Assembly (NCBI GenBank): GCA_002633005.1
Contig: NMRA01001216.1
Location: 1,064-39,099 of the forward strand
From: Phoronis australis
Taxonomy: Eukaryota; Phoronida; Phoronidae
Direction of reading: 5' to 3'
DNA: 38,036 bases
This document shows positions 11,901-23,900 of this stretch, in pieces. The position numbers and the translations under genes are program-made. Numbering within the stretch: the first letter of the stretch is position 1; the number at the start of each line of letters is the position of its first letter. The notes under the pieces were generated by a model. That model made no database searches. It worked only from the letters and a program-made list of their open reading frames with translations, and was not told the origin of the DNA.

Positions 11901-14900
11901 GACTGATGTGGAAATAACGCATACAGTCGCTCCCGTTAAACTATGGTGGCAGAACATAAAAACCTAGTTGCAGCACCAATAAACTCCAAGGCCGAACCGA
12001 AAAACCCATGACTCATTGGCAGGACCAAAAAACTTAACTCTGGCTGCAGGCATAACACTGCGAGCCCCCGCATTTTGTGACTGATGCCGTAGGGCTCCCA
12101 CTGTTTTCCGCCATTTTTGTCCTGTGTAACACTCTCCAATATGTCGCCATATTGAGAACGCGAGCTGCATGTATCTGAGTGGCGCGCGCCCGGTCTCTGT
12201 GATGTCTATCGGCACATCCTTGTTCGGTGTTGCATTTTTAGCGTGAATCCTGGTACCCTTCAGACAAGTGGAGATTTTAAAAATTTTGGTTTGTAAGAAT
12301 ATACAAGCATTTTAACATAAATTTCCGGAATTTGTACTGCAAAATAATTCGGATTTTTGTCGCATTTCTTGCACCGGTGTAGTCACGGATTTGCCACTCA
12401 GGGTAGAAGCTCAAAATTACAGTTTGTGGTCAATTTTGATATCCCAACTTTTTCGGTGAGTCTACAGCAAAGCAAAAATACATGGCTTCGTTAAATTTCT
12501 TTGAGAAACCACGTTGAATGTGTTTTCTCTCAGTTACGTCTTTACTCAGTTGTCTTGAAAAAGGGTACAAACAAGGCTTCTCATTAACGCAGACCAGTAA
12601 TAGTGTCAAAATCAGCTACTCGAACTGTGGTCTGTGAACCGATTTAGATGTACACTGTACATCTCCAACAAGTACCAGAACAAGAGATCCTTGGCTGATA
12701 GAGAAAATACTTTTAAACAGTTCAGGTCAAATTATGATAGCATTACTCTGTGAAAGGACAAAACAGTAATAACGATTTGGAAGCAGGTAAGACAAGTGTG
12801 AGGTGTACATGTATGTTGTTAATGGAGCTGCGTCAACGTATAGCAAAAAAATTATTGGCATCGTTGATGTACATTTTACTCAAATATTTCTAAAAACAGT
12901 TTACGGTACCAAAGCAACTTTTAAGCACTTAAAACAAATTTTGTCACGAAAAAAACTACACTTGTATTTATATGTAAATGAATTCATGAAATTCGTGAAA
13001 GGCACCAATCTTCATCAACTTTACCAAAAAGAAATCGTTTTTCAAGCAACTTGTTCATTACACATTTTATGGTATTGACTATGAGAACATTCCAATTGGC
13101 CAAAATGAGCAATTAAAGAGATAAAAATTTAAATTTCTATAACCTGTTGAATAGCGATCAATTTTCATTTACTGTTACGTGTTTCAGATGTGTCACTATT
13201 GATACTGAATGACTTTACTTCGATGTATAGAAGGGCAAAGGAAAAAAATCATGCATACTGATTGCGATATGTGATATGTCTGATGCAAGTCGACCAAAAC
13301 TTAGCTAAAACTGGGATGCGCTTTTGCCCTACATATCTCTACCATTTGACTTATATTCCCTACTTCATTATGCTTTTATTTTAAAAGTTTCGACCCTTCC
13401 CGCACTAACAACGTTGGAACAAAAATTGAACACTTGTTTTGCATGAACATCAGTCCACGCATACCCTACCAATATTTGGTGCTGCGGTTGTTAAAAGATG
13501 TTTAGTATTCTGCTACTTCCACCTCACTGATATTTGCTGGTTTAACACTTTTAATGTGATCATAAGTGTTTTGTTATTTGAGAATAGGTTTTCGTCGAAA
13601 ATGACACATTGTTAACAAAATGTATTTTAAATTTGTATATTTTGCAATTTTTACAACGTACATTCCAAATTATACAACCATGTTCAAATCTAAATGAGTT
13701 ATTTTTTTACAATTGAGCAGTACTGCTACATGTATGGATGTGGTGGAAAAGACGCAGTGAGGCCTTGGGGTTTAAGTGTTTGCCTCATGTCCACGAGGTT
13801 GCAGATTCAAATCGCACAGGACCCTACTCCAGGAACCTTGAGACACTTCTCTAGCTACTAAGGCTGTCTTTATCTTTGTATGTACATGTATATGTATATT
13901 TCATGTGTTTATTAATGAATGAAATTAGCCTTACGCGTTTGTCGCAATTGGACCAGGTGATTGGCATGCGAATATCTAATGCAGCCTATACCAGACCACC
14001 TGTTATTTTTGAAGTGGGAATGTTTAAACGAAGTCGTCAAGTGAGATATGTTTTAAAACATCTACTGGGCCTGTGAACTCATTCCTCACGCCCAAATACA
14101 AGACCGACGTACATTTCTGATTGACTTTTGGTCCTTAAACAAGTATTTTTAAAATGTACATATCAACTTGCCACAGGAAAGTCCGGTATAAACTGCATTG
14201 CTTATGTATGTGAGAAAGTATATTACCTGAAAACCATGTACATGGGGCTAAATCACAATCAAGGCCCATATTCGCAAAATGACTGTGTTACGGTCTATAA
14301 TAAATCTCTTTGGTCACTTACCAAATGCCAATTGAGTCTCATATGCAAAGGGTTATTTTGTTGTGCAAAATCGGAAATGTTTGAGAAATTTATGAATGTT
14401 TTCGTCTATGAATTTCTTGCATTTTAAGCGTTACGACTGGCCCTTTAAAAAATACAACTTTCAACTGTCAACAGTAGAAAAAAATATTTTATTAAGTAAG
14501 CAATTGCTTTGATATGACTGGGAATAACTTGAGTCACTTTCAGAACAACTTAGACGAAGTTGCGCTTAATCATTGAGAAATGCTGTTCTCATGAATAACA
14601 CTGGTTTTCCAAATTGCATCCAGTATGACAAAAAAACAATTGACATTATGAAATTTGTGGGTAATAAAATGCCAAACAGGAGTTGGTTANGTTGACAAGT
14701 TGAACACTTGGCCTAACCATTTTGACCAACTGGTGGATGTATTGAAAACTAGGCAAATAGGACCAATAAAGTTGTCTGTAAATAAATGGTTACTTGACAT
14801 TTTCTTTTTGTAAGAATCACATTGCAAGAGAAGATCTCATTATACTGTGTTAAGATATGCAATGTGTCATCATCTAGCACAACTTATCATCACGGTAATT

Positions 14901-17900
14901 TTCCTTACTTAAGTATGTGATATTTCATAAATTTGATTAAGAACTTATTAAATTAACAGCTACCTTATGAATTTTTGAATGATAGAAGTAGGATGTGAGC
15001 ACAAGTTGTAGTGTACGTACCCTTTTATACAAATGTGATGCATTAGGCCATAAAATTTTATTCGGTAGTTCTTGGGCAAAAATATTTTAGAGCACAAACC
15101 TGGAGTGATTGTACTTTAAAGTAACCCAGGTTTTACAGCTATATGACGACCTTCATTTTTCAACATAAGTGGCCACCGAATATGGACTTTGATTCTTATT
15201 TGCTCTGTGGTTAAGAGGTAAATGTGGGGGTTAACATTTGGTTCCAGCTATAGTAGTTACTTGTCAGTGAGCAATTACTGGATACAATTAAATTAACAAG
15301 AAAGTCTCTCTTTTGGAAAGTATCGAGTGCTAGCAGCAATATTTTCCTCGTCAATATACAGTGTATATCAAAATTGCCATGCCTTCGCTCTTTGAGACGT
15401 GTATTCCTATAACGTAGTGACACACTGTGTAATTATTGTGTCCGTGTAGGAGGTGATTGAATGGTGTATCAATGGGATTGTATGAAACAAACCGTCAAGA
15501 ACTTTAGCTGATCTTTTTCAGTCCAGAAAAGTGGATGTTTGAGAACCTCTTTAGCGCATGGTCTCTCCTTTGGTGATTCTTGAGTCATCTTTCGGACAAG
15601 ATCGTTTGCGCATGCAAGTTCATGACCTACAAAAATTAGATGGGAACAGAAAATGTGTTAGCAAGAGAATATTTTCAATAAAGCTATGTTTGTCATTGCA
15701 TTACTCGAACGGGCGTAATCCTTGATTTTGCATGTGCATGAGGCGTGACACCAATATATTCCCAACTGAAATAAAACTCAAGATTCACCTTTATACATAA
15801 ATTACATAAATTTTGTAATTCAGATATGTAGTACACAGTCAAGAATGTATTAAAAGCTAATTACAAATGCTTTCTAGAACCACAAAATATATAAAATATA
15901 ACATAAAATCGTTCCAAAATATGTGTACATGTATACGCACAGTCAGACTTCGTGACGAGGTACTACATAACTTTAATTCAAACGATAGAAAACCCGAATT
16001 AGTAGCAGTGTTATGCCCATAGAAAATCCGTTCTCATTGTACACCCCGGTACATGTTTAATTTGCGGGAAAAGTCACATTTTGTTGAAATTTGCCAAATT
16101 TATAATGGGAATTTATGGTTTGTGACAACATCGTAACAAATTACACTCCTCCAAAGTGGTCGCAGGATTCATTTTATAAGTTTTCACAGGTAACCTACGG
16201 CCAGAGGCTTACAAAATTCAAATCCTATATCGTCGGTCAATTGCTTCCTCCACTACTCGTTCACCAACAAATAAAAGTCCATTCAAATCTGTCATCGGTG
16301 ACAACCCACACGTGAACTTCGCAGTAGGATTTTATTTCCCGAACATGAGGCATGTCACTGTTATCAAGTCTACCTGATTGTGAGACAAATGCGATTAAAA
16401 AGCAGCCAGAGATTATGGTGACACAAAAATAAAGCTTAAAACTCCGACGAATGTTGTGGAAAGCTCAAGCGATTTGCTCAAAACGAAATCGCCGGATATA
16501 GTTGATTTGTCCTAATATCCTGGTTTGGGAACCTATTGTATTGGAGAAACATGTACATCATTAACTCAAAGTGATGAACACCCTTGAGACTACAGACATT
16601 TTGCCTCAAAATATTAAACTTCTAGAACACTACTGCGCGCATAAAACCACTGAAACCATTACCACAATGCCTCATTCCAGAAAAAAAATCTGCCTTTACG
16701 GTTTCCTTTCTGCGATAGCTCTTTTTTGCACGGTACATTCAGGGAGGCAGTAATGGTTTTACATGTAGATTCCTACACTAGGGTACCAGACAAACAAAGA
16801 GACTTCATCCCTTTATGGAGATGAGCATCCCACATGAGGAGTATCATAAAACTAACTACTCACTGCTTTCTTCGTAGGGATGACGTAAAACGTCCGGTTC
16901 TTTGGTCGCAAAATACAATTCAAGTATAACTTTACCAACAGCAAAAATGTCATCTGAAGACGTCTGGAAGAGAGCAGAGAAACTAGGCGCATCTTTATTA
17001 AGTTTCGGCTTGAGACAGGGCAGTGTATTATGAAAATCTGCAAATGTAGATGGATTTCAATAAAAATCAGCAGGGATGTTGTTTTTGATATGGCAATCAC
17101 AAAAAATCATTTCGAGAAAAAAAATAGTCGGTTGCCTTGGCAACGCCAAAAATTACGTAACATTGGTACATCCACGAGAAACGTTATAAGTCATTGAAAT
17201 AATCACAGAAGAACTATCAGACCACGAAAAATAAAATAATAAACTAATCAGTTTTTAGTGAACATTTGAGCCTCTCCATTTCCAGTTTGACCAGAATATG
17301 TTGAGACAAAGTCCGTTTGGCAACTATGCTCGTGAAGTAGGATTGCAAGACTGCAACACATATAGTTTGTGAAGGGACACTTAAGTTGACTTGGGTCCAT
17401 TAACACTTACTCGTGCAGCTCTGTAAAACCAAGTAATGCTCTGCAACCCTCGTCAACAGTCACAAGTTTTTGCAAGGCTTGGAAAAATTTTCAGTCTTCG
17501 AAGTTGGCAAGGCCGACCCACAGTTAAGGAGAGTTACACAACAGTCTTAGGAAAAGGCTATCCCCAAAAATAATATCATAAATGTTGTTACGCTGTGTGT
17601 GTGTTTTTAATTGAATCCTGTTTGTAATATAGAAGTGATACACCAATGGTGCAGTAACAGAACTATTATTATTTGAAATCTCCAAACATCGATAAGAATC
17701 AGGGTCAGATCCAGGATTTTGAGTTGGTGGAGGGGCAGGGCAGAGTATTAGCCAGGATTTTGCCCCTCAGACATTCGCCCCCCCCCCCAACTGTCACAAG
17801 GGATCTGTGAAAATTTAGGAGGCCATCGCCCCTTCGCCCTCTCCCCTTAAATTCGCCACATAGAATCCATTTAGCATTGGCACCAGTGTAAACAGCTCAA

Positions 17901-20900
17901 TCAACACGCGAAAGCCAGCAGTTGAAGAAAACCGTACATTTCCACCTTCATATACATATATGTGAGTTTGTCATATTAGGGTCTCGCCTGACATACATGT
18001 ATAGTATTTATGCGTAATGGCAATGAATCAAAAAGAAGTGTGTTTCGATTTCCGCCTTCTTAGTAATACTAAGTTTGAATTTGGGAATTAAAGGATTAAA
18101 TGCCGTTATTTACAATCACGAAATGACGGCCATTAACCTAAACATGTTTACGAGACATTATTTGTTTTGCCACATGATTGAAATATTGCCCTGGTCTTAT
18201 GTGCCCGGTTGCATGAAATAGTCCTATATAGGGACCCAACTAAAGTCTTTTTTGTGTATTTGTGCCTTTGTGGACTCACGGATACAATATTTTTCTATCA
18301 TTTCACCTTTAGTAAGAGCTCTTCTTTGTTTAATGACTTTTTCTAATAATTTGAATAAAAACTGAACCCAGAGTTCATTGAAAATAAAAATTGATTTAGT
18401 CCTTAAATTGGGGGTGTTGCTTGAAAAGATCCCTAAATATTTTCGATGATATTAGCAATTTAACTTTTATCAAAATCTCTTGGTCTATTTACACTGACCT
18501 CTAGTCTACACTGCCACGACGTTTCAGTCGGTATATTCTGTGGCCATTGTCAGGTGTTCCCGCGTTCTTAGAAGAACGAGCACGCATATGTACGAATTAT
18601 ATTATACTCAAACCTTTCTAAGTAGACTGAGCCAGGTTTCACTTGGTCGTTTGCTTGGCTGACTGAAGACACTGCCTTGTGTTTTCATGTAGATGGCTTC
18701 CTTGATCTTTGTCTTGGTCAACTTGTTTCACTCTCAAGTATTCGGATGTTATTCCGCTGAATATTGTGTTGTTTCGACGTCATGTGTTCTGCTACTCCTG
18801 ATGAGGTATTACGCTCTCTACAACACATCTTATGTTCAGCAATTCTCGTCTCCAGTGGTCTTAATGTGTCACCGATATATGATTCACCACATTCACATAG
18901 GGTTTCATAGATGACATTTTTCTTTTCCCCATGTCAGTTCTTTGTTCGACTTTTGACAATTGCCGACCCAGTGTGTCTGACCTGCAGTATACTGTTCTTA
19001 TTTTAAATTCGTTACATATGCGTCCTGGCGTCTCGATTATTCCGGGTATATATGGAAAGCACATAGTCTGCAGGGGGCGTTCTTCTGCCACTTTCTTTTT
19101 TCTCTGCGATGTTAAATCCGACTTGATGAAATCCCTCGGTTTGCCATTTCTTTTGAAAGTCTCCGACAGGTTGGCCGTTTCTGCTTGGAGTGCTGTATCA
19201 CTGCAAATTTCTTTTGATCTTGATGCAAGGCATTTGATTAAACCACTCTTGACTCCTTCGGTGTGGTTGTGGTTGTTGCCAAGATATCGTCCTGTGTGGG
19301 TCTTACAGTAGACTGAAGTTGTTAGCTGTTCTTCAACACGAGTCACTAGTACGTCTAGGAATGGGAGACTGTTATTTGTCTCTTCTTTCGTTGTGAATCT
19401 AATTGTAGGCGATATGCTGTTCAGATGGTCAGGGAACTCTGATGGATTTTCTGAGTCTTGGCTGAATATTGTAAATGTGTCATAAACGTATCGTTTCCAC
19501 ATCTTCTGGGGTCTGTTAGCTGAGCTGAGAGGAGTTTGTTCAAACCACTCCATGTACAAGTTAGCTAAGACTGGTGATAGTGGTGAACCCATTGCCATTC
19601 CTTGTGTCTGCTCGTAGAACTTGTCTTGGTATTGGAAGTAGGTGGTAATGACACAGAATGCCACTAATTCCAAAATGGAGTCTATTGGGAGGTTTACATC
19701 CTCTGATGGCTTGTGGTCATGTTCCAATTTTGACCTGAGTAATGGGATGACCTCTGATGTTGGTACACTTGTGAATAGGCCTTCGACATCAAAGCTCACC
19801 ATGGTGTCATTTGGTGCAATGCTGACTGATGTAAACATTGACACGAAATGCTTAGAGTCCTTTACGTACGAGTCAGTTTTTCTAACTAATGGGGATGTGA
19901 TAATGTTGAGGAATCTAGCTAGTTGGTGACAGGGAGAACCAATGTTGCTTATAACTGGTTTCATTAGCATATCAGGTTTGTGTATCGTAGGTTTACCATA
20001 CATATACAGGGCTTTTGTGTTGTTTGGATTGATTCTCTGGAGTGTGTCACGTGGTAATGAGCCTTCTACAGTTTTCAGGAGGGATTTGATTTTTCTTTCC
20101 ACGCTCTTGGTCTTGTCAGACTTTACTTCCTTATACTGACCATTGCATAGTAGATCAGTCATCTTCCTGCTGTAGTCATCCTTATCAAGTACTTATGTTG
20201 CATTGCCTGTGTCAGCTTGTAGAATGATGATGTTTTCATCCCATGATAGGCTTCGTAGGGTCATCTCTTCATACCTGTTTAGGTTGTTTCTTGGCATTTT
20301 TGTTTTTGGTGAGTGTTTATCTACACTTAACACGTAAGGTTTCCTTATCAGCAGCTGGTAGCTTGATGGTGGCTGCTTTAATGCTGGCTACAACATCCAT
20401 TGTTGGCATTTTTTTCGGTCGGATGGCATAGTTCAGACCTTTGGACAGAAGTTGGGATTCGGCAACTGTCAGTTTTCAGCTTGACTTATTCACAACCACA
20501 GGAGTTATTTGCATGGCTTGATCCAGAGTCTATTTGCCCACTTTTAACGATTCCGTTAATGTCCCTTTATCACGAAGGCCAAACACAAACTGTTTGTGAT
20601 CATGTTGAGATTTTCCCCATAGCTGCAATGCAATGGCAACCGCCGCAAATCGTCAATGAAGTCAGTGACAATCTCCTGCTCTTTCTGAGCTCGCATGGTA
20701 AAAGGGAAAACGTTCCGAGATTTCCAAGGGCTCAGGTTCAAAATGAGATTCTATCAACTTCACGCGCATTTGTTTTGTCCTTGGGAAGATCTGGGTGATC
20801 AGGCTATGCAAAATTCCATAGGCATCCTGCCCCATGTAGGTAAGAGTTGCCAAGACCTTCTTATCGCCTTCAATGTCATTTAATGCAAAATACTGCAGGG

Positions 20901-23900
20901 TACGTTCGACGTAAGTACTCCAAAGATCAGTAGAAGAATCAAATACCTGTAGATTCCCTAGATGGTTCAACATCATCGCCAATTTGCCTTTAATCTGGGG
21001 GGCTCAAATTTCTGACGATGTCGACACAAAGGCGGCAGGGGACTAAAAAACCGGGATACCACCTTCAGGAATGTACACTGTGCGTCTGCGCCTTTTGGTG
21101 GACTTTGTCTCGTTTTCTAGGACTTTTTGTTTCTCTATGGCGGACCTTTTTTCCCGCTTCGCCAAATGAGGGACGCTCGTTCAAGCACCCCAACCCCCCG
21201 AGTGCACGCATGGTTCGTGATGCTTCTGTTTGGTCCTCTGGGTGTAGGATGTTTTCGCTAGTTTACCCTCTAAAAACTTTGTAAGCACACCTCTGTTTAG
21301 GTGCTGTGCAAATTCAGGATGGTCTGTGAAACACTTCTTCGCTTCTCCAAGAAGGTGTTTCATCTGCGGAATTTCGTGGCAGCAAACGCAAGCGTCAGTC
21401 GTTTCCATTATCATGCAGTTAGCTCACTTTTACCATGACAACTCATTCAAACCGTTTTCGGAACCATGTATCCATATGTTCCGTTGTCTGTGCACGTTCA
21501 CGGAGCCTCTCTATTATTTCTTGATCAAAATACTCCGGTTCGATCTAGCTGATAGCCTGTGAAACAACGATCAACCTGTGAAGTCTTAGTCGGAGGAGCA
21601 CTAGTCTAAGTCGGGATTGAGAGTTGCCACATTGACATTTATTATTGTGCGCTCTGTTTCACAATGAAATATTCTCACCCTAAACACTGCTTATATAAAA
21701 CTGAAACAAAATATGTCTCATTAGATACAATCTCTAATGCCGTTGAGTGTTCGTGGGTGCAAATGTTTTGAAAAGCCAGCAATGAATAAATTATTGCTTT
21801 AGCGGCTTTAGATGCCGGTAATAAACTAATTGACTGGACACCGAGGCCGTGTGAGCGAATGCTAATTCAGGGTTGGCTGACAGAAAGCTGTTGAGAAACA
21901 ATAACTCGACTTTATATCGTATGGTCACATGTTAGGGAAATCTTTATTTAGACATTCATATACATTATTCGAATCTTTGTTACCACACAACTTTCACCCT
22001 GCCGGTTCTGACTTCACGAACCCGGAAGAGCAAGTAAGTAGATTTGAAGTTCGCGACTAATTCACCAAAATAATCACGTGTTATTTATATTTCTTTGGCT
22101 CACTATCATAGTCTTTTCGTGACTGGAAATTTGTTTTCAACTTTGGCTGGTTTATGTTCGTGATGCCTTTAGTCGGGCCGTGACGGGCCTGATCGGATTC
22201 TGAGCCACTGGCTGAGGATAGCAAGCATTTTGTGTGTTTAGAACTGAAAAACTCGCAAGTCAAAAACTGCAACACGCAGCTGTCTGTATTTCACGGACAA
22301 ATAATTTGAATTTATCACCGAACAAATCCCAAACTCCCGCGACCGACCTTGGTAACTTGGACTACCAAACTTTGTAGGTTACGGTACGTTCAAGCGCCTA
22401 AAAATCCGTAACAACAGAGAAAAAAATAACACGTTTGTTCAATAACTCGATGTATTTGTAAGGGTTTTAGATCGAATTTTGATGATTAATTGGTGCGAAA
22501 GGATGATTTCAAGCGATAAGCTGGCACCACTAAGCGTGTTGTGAACTGCTGAATAGACTGCATTCGAGCCTCTGACGCCACTGGTTAATTTCAACACATC
22601 CGTCTGCCGTCAGGTGTCATGTAAAAGAGCTGTGCTTGTTGTTACCGAGTGGAACTACTCGATCTAAATTGATACAAACTAGGTTGTTTTTTGGGTGACA
22701 TTTTCCTTTAAGCATACGCACTTTTATTCATTCCTGTTGACAATTATCCTAGTACATCGCCAATAAACATGGCGAAGAGGGTGTGTGACACAGCGCCACT
22801 GTTACGTGTGCAACAGGTGGAGGAAGCCGTCAGACTTCAACCTGAAGACAGGTATTCACGAAAAACCTTCTGGTAATTTTGACTTTCTACCTGATTACGC
22901 TGTTTCTCGGCTTGAGGTCACTCAGAGCTACTTGGTTAAAACCAGACTGGTCATTGCGAAAGACACAGAAAGCAATTTGTTTACTGAAAACTGCCTTTCA
23001 AATCAATCATACAGAAGATATAGAGCGGAATCAGTGGAAAAGTCAGTTTTTATCAGCATGATGATGGTTATGATGCCTGTTAAGAACACCGTGTTAGTCC
23101 AGATGCCGCAGCAGAATGAGCCTTGTGTGCCCTTCCAGAATGACAGACGGTGGACCAGAGGCCCACAATCAGCCAGCAGGTATGAGTTCTCCATTAGTTT
23201 ATGAACGATCATGACCCTAGATTTTGTTCATATTTTAGAGTACAACCTAGTCAGAGACAGTCTTTGCAAATTTCAAAAGGTTTGACGTAATCATATCTTC
23301 AACATCAGCCTTTGCTGATGGTTCAAAATCTCCTGGTGTCATCAATGTAAAAGCGTTTAATAGACGTGACTTACTACATGTACATGTATATTAGTTCATA
23401 AAATAATGACATCGAGTACTTCCCCAGAGGAGTGGGTGAGACAGACATTCTTGTTTTGGATAAAAGGTTCCTAACTTTTTAGCACTTCAATAAGTCTTGT
23501 AGAGGCCTTGTTCGTGCCACTGTCTAGGCCATTCTATAAGAGGATAACTCGTAAATGCGCTCCTCTGAAGAAGGACTTTACCGGTGCCTGTGCTAGTCGA
23601 GATCATCAGCCTTAACGTCATTGAATCAAAGTGGGACCCATTGAAGGGTAGCAGCAAACCTTTTCGTTACAAGTCTCACTCGCTTGATTTGTAGTGTGAG
23701 GCCGGGTTTGTGGGGCTCGTTTTACGCCATCTGAATACGGCTCTTGAGGTGCTGCACACCCCCCCCCCTCCTGCAGTGGTGGATTACCATCTTTTGAAAA
23801 AACACAAAGGTGCCTAAGTTATTACTTGGTGACACTTGTATAAGGGAGCTTTTTATTTTAGCCACTTTGATAAGTCGGATGTCCCCTTAATAGCCTGCCG

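Larger units (their letters stand above)
8432..15492 (-). other. D-E intron of the kinase-KEN gene
   Basis: Seven kilobases holding the SINE, the (AAT)n stretch, the E-box and the possible small exon listed separately. A short inverted repeat CCCCAAAAATG (9608-9618) / CATTTTTGGGG (about 9683) is also present. Ambiguous base N at 14690. Confidence 0.5.

Noticed and set aside
13745-13820. Functional tRNA gene
   Set aside because: A and B boxes are recognisable but degenerate and no acceptor stem forms; a SINE head is more likely.
17405-17480. Exon-like minus-strand stretch before a GTAAGT donor
   Set aside because: Good donor, but in the frame that fits exon C it gives only a 16-codon piece (LLTRVAEHYLVLQSCT) that looks like a hinge region out of order, and the other frames do not match in phase.
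17700-17850. GATCCAGG and C-rich run resembling the ends of the 651-966 MITE
   Set aside because: No matching second end or target duplication; similarity too short.
20400-20798. 132-codon plus-strand open frame
   Set aside because: Antisense to the Penelope 5' part and the gag fragment.
22769-23204. Plus-strand frames starting MAKRVCDTAPLL or MTQRHCYVCNRW
   Set aside because: Good start context (CATGGCG) and one CxxC, but no recognisable domain and frames break after 30-40 residues of plausible sequence.
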